From Turbatrix aceti (Eukaryota > Nematoda > Chromadorea > Rhabditida > Panagrolaimidae), in contig OZ017768.1 in NCBI GenBank assembly GCA_963969345.1, positions 1 through 64,000 of the forward strand: DNA of 64,000 nt, written 5' to 3'. Within the stretch, counting starts at the first letter, position 1; each line of letters starts with the position of its first letter. A program made the translations under genes and the position numbers. Below, one piece after another: positions 1 through 13,975 of the stretch. Below the pieces are notes generated by a model. The model was not told where the DNA came from. It saw only the letters and a program-made list of their open reading frames with translations, and did not search any database.

Positions 1-3000
1 TTTAAAAACAAGAATCAAAACAATCACCAATAACTTTACCCACCAATAAGGCACTCAATACGACGAAAACAATGAACAATAGAACACGATGGAAGTTCAC
101 CACACCGGGCCAACCCAGCCGGTAAAAGATCCGGTTCGTCGCCGCAATCCGGCATAGCTTCAAGGCGAGACACTTTGCTGTTTATTTGTATGGAGGAACC
201 AGCTAGCTAGTTTTTTAAGTTTCAATTAGCGTAATAGAAATGTTTCAAATTTAATAGTTTGGCATCCAATGCAGGTAAACAAGCCGCGACAACAAAAAAC
301 AAGCTAGCAAATAACACGTCAATTTTGAGTTGAAGCAACCATTGCTTTCGGTTTCCAGGTAACAAGAAAACCCAAAGCGGATGGTAAAAAGAGGCAGTGA
401 TCATCACTGCCTCACTCCAAATACTTCTTTCCCTTGTTACTTCGCCCATTGAGGCATTGTTCTAGAGTGGACACTGAAGTACACCTACAAGAACCTACAA
501 GCCTGTAAGATACTTTCACCTGGAACAGAGAGTGAGATCGCGCGGAAAACCAAGCGCCTTGCATACAAACAAGTCCCTCTGGCCTAGCGACTGCTTCCTT
601 TCACGATTTTAAAAATTGTCTTGCACAGCTGCACTCCTGAGTTAACATCAAAAACAACAATAAATTTAAAAGGTATAATGAGGCTTTAGAAAATATTTTA
701 AAAAAAATTGTCCATAGATATGAATGCATTTCATGCCCGATTAAACGATAACTTGATCCCCAAGTTATCTTCTGCAGAAGGCTTCCAGCAGACCGCAACA
801 GTAACTAGTCACATTTCCGTCTTATGTGGTCCGTCTTGATTCAACAAGCAGCAAGCAAGCTGGTATGCAAAAAAAAGCACGCCAGAGCGTCAAAAAAGGA
901 GAGATATTCAGTTTCTTTCGTTTTTTTTAAATTTTTTTCAATAACTTTTAAGAATTATTTAAAATTTGAAAGTGCTCAAAGGACTAGATCAAAAATTGTG
1001 AACTTTGCACACAAGTTTTATTGTAATTCAGATTTTAAATAAAAAAACAATGGAATAAAAATTAATCACAAAACTGTGCTGTAAATAAATATCAAAAACA
1101 GAATCACATCAGTATTTATCTGACATGATAACTTTTATAACTCATCGTTGTCTCTTTAAATATGTCATGAGTTATGCACGAGTAAGAGTAATAAAGTAAA
1201 GTAAAGTAAAGTAAAGTCTGTTGTCCATGATTACTATTTTCAGCCCTAAAAATTTCATTCCCCGAAAGCAATTTACGCTGGCAAACCAGCCAGGTTTGTC
1301 TATCAGCCGGGGTACCGGCAATATAGGGAATGTTTGATGGTTGAAGACAGAAAGTGCATCATACACACTTATGACTACAACGATAGCTCGACAAAAGGTA
1401 ATCAATGAAATGATATGGGAATATTTGGGCACACCCGTGCTGGGTGTGATGATAATAATTTTATGAACGCATACTAAGTGTATATATTATTTGGCTATGA
1501 CGATTATGGAATGGGTGGGGATAGATGGAAAGTGTAAATAAAGCCAAAGAAATATGGCTAGTCATAAACAGTTTTTTGATAAAAAAAAATAAGTCAAATA
1601 TAACTTTTTTTCATTCTTTATTCCTTTAACGCTAACTAATTTAATCTTAAAATGGTTCAACAATTTTTAAAAAAGCAAACACCAACCACGACCCTGATGG
1701 TTAGTCACTTTTTTTTACAAATTGCTAAAAACGCTTGATAATTGACGAAGGTACTGGCAATCCAAGGTCAAAACAAAACCACAACCAAGTTAAAAAATAA
1801 TGAAAAAATCACTGATGTAAGTGAGGCCCAAAATCATTCCCCGGTCACATGCATACGTACGCGTTATATTAGAGCGAACAGCTCTCCTCGCATGCAACAG
1901 CCATGAAAGCCTGCAGGCAGTCGCAACTGGCAAGGTATAGGTTTTTGCAAACCGAGGCGTCCGGCTATTAGAGCTCTTCAGAAGGTATGATCAATGATAC
2001 ATAAGACAAGCGCTAAGATTTTTTTCGCACTTGTCCGCTTACAGCCAGGCTGCCTCAAGTCATCGCTGTTATTCTGTCGTCGGTCAACCCTTCTTTTCAC
2101 ACCCCGAACAAAGTGGTCGTAGTACCTCTTTGTCATTGTTCAATTGTTCCGTTCACATAGCAATCGAAGAATAATATTTAAAACATTTTTTTCATTTTTG
2201 GCTTTAAATTTCGCATCCAATGCTTTTTTATGACAATTTAAAAAAAAATTACAATTACCCCCTCTATTTACCTGGGGTGAGTGAACAGGTGCGTGTTAAT
2301 GGACAAAAAAATAATTTAAATGCATTTCGTCCCACTTCACGCCTTTCCCCATATTTGTGAAAGCTCTCTTACAAAAACAATGCTCATTGATGACGACGTG
2401 AAGACTAGCTTAAGCTGGGATGTACTACATTTCACCTTTTGTTTTTAAACTGGCACGTTTTTTCGTGATTTCTTCTCACGTGCGCAAAACATTTAAAAGC
2501 TCAACACTGTGAAAAAAAAGTATTGAATTGTGAATTTCAATAAAAAAAAATCTCTAAATAAGAAAACATCAAAAAAAGTATGATGAAAAAACTGTTAAAA
2601 ATTGAGGTTGATTTGAAATATGACAACCCGCTTAACAACAACGTCCCCTTGTCTTTTTTAGATAAATTCCTTTTTAGTTCCACGAAATCTAACTTTTCCC
2701 TACGCAGCAACATGCCTTGTCTTTATGTTCTCCAGGCGTCATACAAAAAGGACCATTGATTTAGGATTATTTTTCAATCAAAACGTTCTTTCTTCGTTTC
2801 TGGGGATAAATTGCGCACAACACAACTTGATCAGGCCAGTCCGCGCAGTCATGCGTTCGCCGCCGATATGTTGTGGCAAAAATCAGTGAACCAGTCAGCC
2901 AGTCAGTTTTTCCATTCACTTCTATTCGCTAACTTCGGAGGAAACGTAGGATATATACAATAGGACTGTAATCGGGTCATTTTTTCAAAGCCAAAATATT

Positions 3001-3878
3001 CAACTGGATTGTTATGATGGCGGTGTCTACATATTTATGAACACAAAAAATACAAAAGCATGGCAGCAAAAAAATAAATTTTTTAACATTCGCCCGACAG
3101 GAGCATTTGTGTCATTGGCATGCCGTGTTGCTGTGGCAACTGCGACAACCACTAGCTGATGCATGAAGGATTTGCAAGTGCTTTGAACGAAAACAAATTT
3201 TTCGGATATCCTGACCCAAATTCAAGTATAAAAAAGTAGGAGCAAAAAACTGGCGATTACCGTCTTCGAATAACTCAAGAAACAAAAAAAAAATTGTATG
3301 AAAGAATAAATAAATAAGCCAACACGAATGGATTCCTCTGCCAAAAAACCAATAAATTTCGATCCGTTACGCTGAATAGAAGCAAGTTCTCACCGCCATA
3401 TCCTTACAAAACAAAACAGAAACATCCATTCTCTCAAAACGTTGTTTCTTGTGCGCACTCTTCTGTATGCTGTGTCAGTCGACGAGTTTCCCTGCCTCGT
3501 TGTAATCCCTCCTTTCCTTTCCAATCTGATTCCGATCCTCGCATGATCGTATGTGATCGCTCACAGCCGTCGATCACCCCCTTCTCCGTAAGTAGGCAAA
3601 CAAATAAAACACACGTACTTTAAATAAACAAGTCAAAAAAAAGATCAACATGAACGTCAAAAGAAATCGGGAAGAAAAAACAGAACCGAAGGGAACAACT
3701 TAATCCAAAAAAAGCAGCATTACTTGGCCTGGGCTTGTTGCACGTGATCGCCGGATACGAAGAGGGGTAAAGCAGATATTGGCAACAAGACGCCCGGCAA
3801 CGAAAAACAGGAATGAACCCATTTTCTGCCCTTTGTCGTCAACAACACTAGTAAAAGTTGTTTTGCTGTTCATTCTCA
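1..3878. other. AT-rich intergenic region, no supported gene
   Basis: Apart from a short retroelement tail at 1141-1217, I see no gene. The open frames here are under 90 codons, have low-complexity AT-rich composition, no recognisable motif and no pairing splice signals. The final few hundred bases would be the 3' flank of the lysyl-tRNA synthetase gene on the minus strand. Confidence 0.6.
1141..1217 (+). repeat. Truncated retroelement 3' end with (GTAAA)n tail
   Basis: The stretch TTGTCTCTTTAA, then ATGCACGAGTAAGAGTAATA, then tandem GTAAA units matches the 3' end of the longer copy at 36887-37072. A shared unique 3' end followed by a simple repeat tail, with variable 5' truncation, is typical of a non-LTR retrotransposon. 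This copy keeps only about the last 75 bases. Confidence 0.65.
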
Positions 3879-6387
<2,509 letters not shown>

Positions 6388-7125
6388 CCCTCACTCGTAG
6401 ACCTGTTGCGTTTCACGAACTAAAAAGGTAGCAATCAAGCGGGCGAGGAAATAATCGACACCTGAAAAACGTAAAAAAAACTATAAAAACGCAAGATTTA
6501 CTTTTCGCGTCAGAAAAAAAAGCACTCCCGCGGTCCAACAAAACGATAAATCATAATTACCTGTTTCGTTCGATGATGACACGGCGTATAACACCCCCGA
6601 AAAACTACAAAAAAAAAGAAAAACTTTACAACGTGTTCAACGACGAACCAAGCAAGAAGCAAAAAAAGCGAAGAATGAAGTTTGGGCTGAAGTCTGATTT
6701 ATGTGCCGGCAGCCTGCAGCTAGCCACCACAATCGAGTGCAAAGAGTATGGGAGGGAAAAGAGGAGTGCGCCAGAGAACAGAAGATGAATACGAATATTA
6801 TTTTCCGTTTTCATTCATTTGTTGGTTACCTCAGCGCTTTTATTTATTTATCCTGAAAGCCATCAACACCGTTGATTCAACAGCGTTTTTTAGTACCCAA
6901 CAGGAACTAAAACTGGCCGGTGTGGGCCTGGTTTTGCGGTCTATTCAAGAAAGTTTAGGCCCGTATATGTCATCAGTTCACAATCGGATTCAAAATACAA
7001 AAAAATAAGAATTTTCTACACGAGTTTCAAAATACAAAATCAGATTCAAAATACAAAAAAAAATAAGAAATGAAAAATAAAATTTAGGCTCGTTTGAGAC
7101 TCTATACCAAGGTTTTCTTATTTGT

Positions 7126-7322
7126 CTTTTTGTACCGCTCGCTCCGCTCCCGCTCTTTTATTTTTTAAATTTCCTCGCTCGCTCCGCTCCCGCTCCTTAT
7201 ATTTTTCCTTTTCCACCGCTCGCTCCGCTCTCGCTCCATTAATTTTAATTTTTTTGCGTTCGCTCCGCTCGCGCTCTTTATTTTTTTTCTCATTCTGTCG
7301 CTCGCTCCGCTCCCGCTCATGA
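7126..7322. repeat. Minisatellite of CTCGCTCCGCTCCCGCTC units
   Basis: At least four copies of an 18-20 base GC-rich unit (CGCTCGCTCCGCTCCCGCTC) are separated by 20-30 base AT-rich spacers containing TTTATTTTTTT. The repeated translation RSLRSRS on one strand and ERERSER on the other is a by-product of the repeat. Confidence 0.85.
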
Positions 7323-7555
7323 GCAGAGCATAAGTGGAACAAAAATCGGTAGCCCTCAAGATAAAATTTCAAAAATTTTTAGCCAAATTGGGGGGAAAAG
7401 TTCCAATTCAAATGTTTTTCAGGTGTTTAGACAAATTTTAGTGACAAATGTACTCGAAAGTGAACGGGAATGATAAAAAATCAGGCAAATTGCCATAAAT
7501 TGTTTGTGTTTTTTGAACTCAAGTTGCTTTCGCCTCTCGCTCCTTCAAGATTTGC

Positions 7556-7702
7556 GCGCTCGCTCCGCTCCCGCTCCTTCGATTTAATTTTTTTTTTTGC
7601 GCTCGCTCTGCTCCCGCTCTTTTACTTTTTAAATTTTCTCGCTCGCTCCGCTCCTGCTCTTTGTTTTTTTTCTATCTTTTACCGCTCCGCTCCCGCTCAG
7701 GA
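7556..7702. repeat. Second array of the same GC-rich minisatellite
   Basis: Four further copies of the CGCTCGCTCCGCTCCCGCTC unit with AT-rich spacers appear in the same orientation as the 7126-7322 array. About 230 bases without the unit separate the two arrays. Confidence 0.8.
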
Positions 7703-7740
7703 GCGGTCAAAAATCCTGCTCTATACGCACTGTAGCAGAG

Positions 7741-7840
7741 TTGTCGACCGAACCGAGCATCGAGCCGAGCATTTCGAGCATTCGAGCGAGCCGAGCCGCT
7801 CGCTCGAATACTTGGCTCGAATTCTTTGAGCCGAATTCTT
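7741..7840. repeat. CGAGC-rich imperfect palindrome
   Basis: The stretch is dense in CGAGC and GAGCCGAGC on one side and GCTCG, GGCTCGAATTC on the other, so it can fold on itself. It may be the terminus of a foldback element that includes the neighbouring minisatellites, but I could not find a matching far end. Confidence 0.4.
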
Positions 7841-8098
7841 TGATCATTCCAATTTCGAAAAAATTATCCATTTGTTTCGCCCTCAAATACCTCTCGGATG
7901 ATGTTTTATTTCAAAATGTATTTTATTGTTTCGCAAACAGGCATCCGTAACGGATATGCTGCTCTACGTGCAGCTTCGCATGTCATTCTCTGACTATTGT
8001 ATGATATGGTATATTTATGTACGAGATAGTAATAAATGAAATGAAATGAATTTCATTGTTATAAAAAGTTCGTAAGCGGCCGGCATTCTAACACTTGA

Positions 8099-8240
8099 CG
8101 CCCGCACTAGCATAAGGAGCACTAAAGGAGCACAACAGGGGGTGAAGACTTTTCTCCCCTTATTTTTATTCAAATTCAAGCTGAAAAAAGTCTTCCCCCC
8201 CTGTTGTGCTCTTTTAGTGCTCAATATGCTAGTGCGGGCG
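8099..8240. mobile_element. Foldback/MITE-like inverted repeat, 142 bp
   Basis: Two arms of about 54 bases are near-perfect reverse complements: the left arm starts CGCCCGCACTAGCATAAG, and the right arm ends in CTAGTGCGGGCG. The central loop is about 34 bases. No clear target-site duplication is visible. The outer sequence CCCGCACTAGC is shared with the inverted-repeat element at 53664-53848. Confidence 0.75.
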
Positions 8241-8444
8241 ATCACTCGTATTTTTAATTCTAACTTCATTTCAGTTTTGACACAAACTCAAGACGCTGCA
8301 GCGCGGTGCGGTGTGGGAATAAGTCTGATACCTAAAATAACTACTGCAGCCAACCAAAGATTCATAATTCCCATTTCATGGAAATTTGCAAAATATAGGT
8401 ATTTTCATTCTTACTTATTTTTTTTTTCATTAATTGTTGCAAAC

Positions 8445-8742
8445 ATGAGACTTGTTGCTACATTTTTGTTAGGGCTTGTATCGCTGTCGTACGCATTCTA
8501 TGTTGACCCTTCCAAGGGTAATTACGCCAAATTTCGAAGCTTTCACGATCGAGCAGGTACGCTATTACATCAATTTGTTATTTTATGTGTACTTGTGTAG
8601 TTGTTTTTAAGGTCTGGGCTGTGAAGAATCTCCCATCTGTCCGGAAACCTGTGACGTCACGGATCCAAACTGGGGTCCCTATCTTTCAGAATTCTGTCCT
8701 ATTCTTTGTGGTCTTTGCAATGCGACAAACTCTGTGCCCTAG
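8445..8742 (+). CDS. Small secreted Cys-rich protein, ShK-like
   Basis: Two exons, 8445-8556 and 8612-8742, encode 80 residues. Residues 1-17 (MRLVATFLLGLVSLSYA) form a clear signal peptide. The mature part carries six cysteines, spaced GCEE, ICP, TCD, then FCPILCGLC. The closing C-x3-C-x2-C arrangement is that of ShK-type domains, which are abundant in nematode secreted proteins, so I call it ShK-like. The domain is short, and assignment rests on the cysteine pattern alone. The 55-base intron has GTACGC and TTTTTAAG ends and the phase fits. An AATAAA signal lies 12 bases after the stop. It is convergent with the LIM-homeobox gene. Function is unknown; I see nothing that shows toxicity. Confidence 0.75.
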
Positions 8743-8754
8743 ATTTTTTCGTTC

Positions 8755-8767
8755 AATAAATTTTATT
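8755..8767. terminator. Back-to-back poly(A) signals of convergent genes
   Basis: AATAAA on the plus strand (8755-8760) serves the small secreted gene. AATAAA on the minus strand (8762-8767) serves the LIM-homeobox gene, whose stop is at 8831. One base separates them, so the two 3' UTRs should overlap. Confidence 0.6.
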
Positions 8768-8830
8768 GTCTATTACAAAATTTGTTGCAACCATAACTGG
8801 TGGACTGGTGAATTACAGAAAAGAAAAGAA

Positions 8831-10896
8831 TCACGGTTGTGGAGATAATGCTGTCTGGGAGGGCTGTGGCTCGACGGGGCTGGTGTTGCTGGTGTTGCTT
8901 GAAAAAGATGACTGCGACACAGCAGTATGGTTTTCAAACGGACTAGTTGAGGTGCGCGTCGATGCAGTCGATGAAGGCACTGCGTAACATTGGTCAAACT
9001 TGGCTCGGGGTAAGATACATCCATTGGGGGATAGGGTGGGATTGGGATTCCCTGCTTGACTTCTGCGGTACTTGGCCCGGGCGTTTTGAAACCATACCTT
9101 AATGTTTGTAATTAAAATTAATTGTACGGAATGAAATGTTCGTTTTTGGGATTTTTAATTCGCATAAAAAAATCATTTAAAAAACAATATTTTTCAGCAC
9201 TTACCTGCAATACGCGCTTCGTTAATCCAGTTTTCTGCGCCAGTCCCCTCAAATCTTTGGCATCGGGATTGTGATTCAATTGGAAATACCGCTTCATTTC
9301 TCTGAGCTGATGGTGTTTAAAACTTGTACGCATGCGTTTAGTCTTTGGATTTCCAGACATTGTTTCCGGCGAACTTTCGCGTTCTTCTTCATCGGCTGTA
9401 AAATGCATACAATAGGATCAAAGACACAACTTGCAAGTGTCAAATTTTATAGTTTTTCTTCCGTTTGCTGATTTGTTTATTTTATGGCTATGTCTGTCCA
9501 TAAGCTTTATGATAACTTTTTTACAACCACTATATGGTAGCTAGTCAGTGCCCGCTCCCTCTCCGTGGGAAAAAGCAGACTGCTAAAATTTTACCCTCTC
9601 CGGGCGGCGGTTGATAGTGAGGTAACAAGAAAACAAGAAATTTTACGCCTATCTTATGTCTTATGCACACCGCCGTCGCAAACACCACAGCCGGTGCCAA
9701 TTAGCACAAGGCATACGGTATATTACTCGGAGTTTTTCAATACTCTGGAGGAAGGCAAAAATGAATCTTGCTTTCCGCTGCAGACTTAATATTTAGTGCT
9801 CGCAAGCATCCACCCTTTAGAAAAACTTACGAGAGGATACTGATTTGATAGCCACACCCCTTCGGCTTTCCCTTCCTTGAGGCGTTTGATGAAGGGGAAT
9901 ATTGTTGCTACTGTTCAAAGGTGCCGGAATATTGCGATCCAAGGTGTTAAGGTTTGACGAGGGGGGATTGAGGGACGGAACCATGTAGTTATCCGCGTGT
10001 TCTCAAAACAAAAGCTGGTTAATAAAAAAAATAACACTTTTAAGTATTACTTAAAAGTATAAAAACGTACTGTAACAAACAATGTTTCCATTCGTTCCAT
10101 ATACGAATTTTTCACCTTGACGCAGTTGTTCTCCACAGTATGAACAGGAAAAACAGTTTAAATGATAAATTGCATCGCGGACTTGCATGATAAATTGTTG
10201 GGGATTTATGGGCTTTTGGCAGCGATTGCAGATTCTTGAGTATCGACTAAAACAATTATTTTAATGCTAATGATTTTTTTTAAATGAACTATGAAGTTCT
10301 TAATAGTGTGAGTTCCGAATAAACAGATTACTCATAAATACTAATTACTGTAAAATATAAAAAATATACTTCATATAATCTTTCTTGCAGAACAAGTATC
10401 CTTCTCGATAGTAGCACTTGTCATCCAACGGTAATCCACACTGGACGCATCTTGCGCATCCTTCGTGAAAAGATTTGCCTTCGATTTGAACAAATATTTT
10501 GGTACAAATCATGTTATGACAGGCTTCGCACAGCGTTGCGGGAGAATTTGTAGAATACGATGCGGGTGGTCCAAGCGATGTCAAGCTTAGGCCGTTACTG
10601 TGGGTTGTTATTGTCTGGGATTGATTTAGATTTGTCTGACATGGCAAAGTCATGTTAGGATGACAGCCGATGGGCAAGATATGTAGTGGCTCGGATAAGG
10701 ATACCGTATACGAAGAATGAGATGACGATGTGGAGGGTGAAGAAGATCTGCGGAAAGGACCGGAGAGGTGGTGGTGATTTTGATTATGAGATACAGAAAC
10801 TGGCAATGATTCGGAAGATGTAGTTGAAAAATCTGCGGTAAGAGATTGTGATAGAGCAAAGAGAGGCTCATCGAGAAAGCCCCCAACATCAGCCAT
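8831..10896 (-). CDS. LIM-homeobox transcription factor, LMX class
   Basis: Five coding exons (10896-10370, 10246-10071, 10001-9831, 9395-9205, 9097-8831) give 443 residues. Domains in order: a Ser/His-rich N-terminal region (1-125); LIM domain 1 (CEACHNMICTKIF to FCKKDYM); LIM domain 2 (CNRCQKPINPQQFIMQ with DAIYHLNCFSCSYC); a linker of about 75 residues; a homeodomain starting KTKRMRTSFKHHQLREMKRY with recognition helix VWFQNARAKYRR; and a Ser/Thr-rich tail. The second LIM (xxFIMxxxDAIYHLxCF) and the TKRxRTSF homeodomain fit the LMX1 / C. elegans lim-6 group best. It should be a nuclear, neuron-specifying transcription factor. The homeodomain is split by an intron after KRVLQ. The start chosen is MADVGGFLDE at 10894-10896, just inside a likely 5' exon boundary. 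Long AT-rich flanks fit a developmentally regulated gene. Confidence 0.92.
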
Positions 10897-13695
10897 TTTG
10901 CTGTGCCGTGTGGTTACCTGGAAAGCATACGCACACAACAATTACAGACTATGTTCTGCAAAAACAAAATATTACTCATACCATGAGGGGTAACACGAGA
11001 ACAGAGGTAGTGGCCCTGATGATGTGATCGAGGACGAGATAGACTAGGAGAGGTGTTCGGATTAGCATCAAAGCTTTGGGGAGCGAGAAGGGAAGGTGAG
11101 CCGATGCGCACGCGGGTGAACAGGCACAGCAGAGCAACAAGCTTTAGAGAGAGAAAAAGAGGAGTATTCCTCATGAAATCTCATTTCGGTTACATGTATC
11201 GAATTTCACACCAGCATAGTTATTACCATATCCCATTCAGATTTATGCTGGCATAATATTTAGAAATTAATAAAAAAAATAAATTTTGATTTAAAAAGAA
11301 AACCAATTGTCAATCAGCGATGTCCAGCTTTTTGGAATTTTTTTAAATATTTTAATACTTTTACAAAAACAAAATGCTATCTTTCAAGGAATTTTGTTCT
11401 TTTTCTATGAATTTATGGAACAACTAATCTAATAATGTTTATTTGGAATTTAAAAACAAAAAAAACCGAACAAAATTCAACATGCTCAATTAACCCCCAA
11501 AAACTAACCGCCTTCCAAAACCACGTAAAAACAAACAAAATGACCGGATAACAATTATTATTCCGAGGTTTTCCACATTTTTAGTCCCAATAATTTTGTT
11601 TACCTCAAAATTCATCCGATGCCGAGAGCGCATCCTCTCCTTCCGCCGTGCGCGCAATAGTTTCTTTAATCCCAATCAAGAGGGTCACTTCCGTTTGCGC
11701 AATCGCTGCAGGATGCCAGCGTCTCTCTCTCTCTCGCTATATCTATTTTTGTTAAAGCTATCCAGCCGATCAAGTACTATTAGCTATTACACCTATTGCA
11801 CCCATTATACTTGTAAGTATGTAGATTACTGTAAAACGGGAAAATTTTTAGTTACTTACAAGCACAATGTATTGTAAATGGAATCAAATTTATGCTTTCC
11901 ATTTGTGGCACCATCGTATGCTACGCAAAGACAAGAAAACATTGATCTGGAGAGAGGGTGAGAGGCGGATAATCCGTAAGTGACACCCACACCACCTGCT
12001 GAGGTTGCGTCGAATGGCAGAGCACACGCGGGTGGTAGGCCGTGATGGAACCGACAGGAGGCGTGGTGCCATCTGACTCCCTTTAAGCAATGCTTCGTCG
12101 TCATGGTCAACCAACAAAAAAAAGAAGGAATACTGCGGGCTGCACAACGGGTGAGCTCGGTAAGTGCCTTCGTTGACACTGCGCGACAACCCCAATGGCT
12201 GACTGGCAAAATGATGAGCGTTAGAAAATGATGAAAAAAATTACAGTATGCTGACTGCACGTGTTGGCACATTTCCTATGAACACAAGTTTTGTTTTTGT
12301 GTATACGTCAACTGACTGGCAGCAAAAATCTGAATGTGTCAGGTGAGGAACACAGGTAATGAAAAAATTGAAATAAAAATGCCGGAAGTAATGCATAGCA
12401 CTCTGAACCCTACTCCACGCCAACTTTCTTTTTTTAATGTTTTTTGCGTTGTGACTTTTTTGGTTATTTTTAAACAACTAAATCCGATGAGTACCAAAAA
12501 ATATATGCGACATTGTCATGATTCATGGGACCACAAAGTCCACTGCTTCTGTTTTTTGGCTGCGCATGATGCATCCATTTAGATTTTTTAGTCGAGAGAA
12601 TGCAATCCTTCTGAACGAAATAACGCCGATTTGTGTATCTCTGTGTAGTTGACTCAGTTCAAATCCGATTCACGTCTCTCTGCTTATCCGTATTCATTGC
12701 TCTTGGTCGGGTGGGATTGTGAGTGACGCAGTCAACCAAACAAGTGTTATACCCTTGCGTAACCTTTACTTTTTTGTATCGTGTTATCCTCCCCCTAATT
12801 TTTTAATACTGCCACGCATCGGGGTAATCCTTCAAGGATCACGCTCACGTGTATATGTAAATGCAAATCATACAAAATACAAATATGCTTTTCCTCGTGA
12901 GGAGGATTATTACTCAACCGGTGACACAAAAAAAGAGCAATAATCAATGATGGGTGACAATGAATTCGTCTCTCTGCAAGCAAAATTGATTGAGTTGTCT
13001 TGACATCTTATAAATATAAATTGCTAGAATTGTTTATTAGTTGACAATAAACATTGTAAGTAGTTTTAACTAAAAAAAATGTATATTTACAGGAATCCTA
13101 AACAATAGCTGCAAATAAAATTCAATTCCAGATGTTAAAAAAGCAACTTACCAGCATTGGTGCTAACGCATTTTGAATGTCAGCATAATTGAGGCGTATG
13201 TAACCTGTGTCAGTACAAATAATATTCATTTGTTTATACGTAGCGCAAGACGTAACACACCCAGACAGGCTCCTTATCAGACTTCCGTCCAGTTAAGGGT
13301 TCATGACGGGACCCAAAGCTGATAAGCGCTTGATCCGAGTGTTGTCTTGCCTACCGTATACAAACATACACCTGGGAGTAAGACGAAATAAACGATAATA
13401 GGTCGCCGTGGGATTCATTAGTCGTTTGTTATGATTTGAAATCGAAAATGAAACAAAAAAATATTTTTTGTGTACCGTAAATTTATTTTGCAAAAACGTA
13501 AGGAATCAAGAGTCAGAAAAGTTTCAACTTTAAAAAAATAGGAAAGTTTATGGTGGATAAGTGAGAAGATGTCGCCGACGACGCTCCTACTTTTGCTTGG
13601 CAAGTTGAGATTGACAAATGGCAGTCGTGCGACGACAGCAGCACCAAGTATTCTCACTCAAGTACTGCTACTACTACTGCCTCAGGATGTTATTG

Positions 13696-13738
13696 TCGTC
13701 TGCCGTAGCAGCAGTAGTAGTCGTAGTAGCAGTAGTCG
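13696..13738 (+). repeat. GTA/GCA trinucleotide repeat
   Basis: Imperfect run of GTAGCAGCAGTAGTAGTCGT-type triplets. The open frames crossing it translate to poly-Ser or poly-Val and are not considered coding. Confidence 0.8.
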
Positions 13739-13846
13739 GTCATCCCGTGGATTGCCCGGCACGTCATATAGCAGTAGCCTGCCAAGCGTGTGCTACTGCA
13801 TGCTGTTCATCTTTTGCCACACAAGCGCACCCTTTTTTTTCTCTTA

Positions 13847-13975
13847 CCCCCCCCCCCCTTCTCCAACCTCTTCTGAAGACGACGAAAAGTTGCGCCATTA
13901 CCGTGTAGTGTTGGATGTCTGCTATGTATCGGCTACGGAAGTTATATCAAAGATAGAGAAGAGGGGGGGGGGGGG
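13847..13975. repeat. Paired C12 and G13 homopolymer tracts
   Basis: A run of 12 C (13847-13858) is followed 104 bases later by a run of 13 G (13963-13975). The two are mutually complementary and could form a hairpin or other non-B structure. Homopolymer length may be affected by sequencing or assembly error. Confidence 0.8.

Larger units (their letters stand above)
6388..8098. other. Intergenic region with GC-rich minisatellites
   Basis: There is no supported gene. 6388-7080 is AT-rich and featureless. 7126-7830 holds short tandem arrays of a GCTCGCTCCGCTCCCGCTC-type unit in an AT-rich background. Long open frames on both strands here are only the repeat read in frame. Confidence 0.6.

Noticed and set aside
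7118..7372. Arg/Glu/Ser-rich open frames on both strands
   Set aside because: They are the GC-rich minisatellite unit read in frame; the same pattern appears in several frames and both strands.
11856..12272. 138-codon minus-strand frame upstream of the homeobox gene
   Set aside because: No domain, no signal peptide, no splice context, and a second overlapping frame is equally long.
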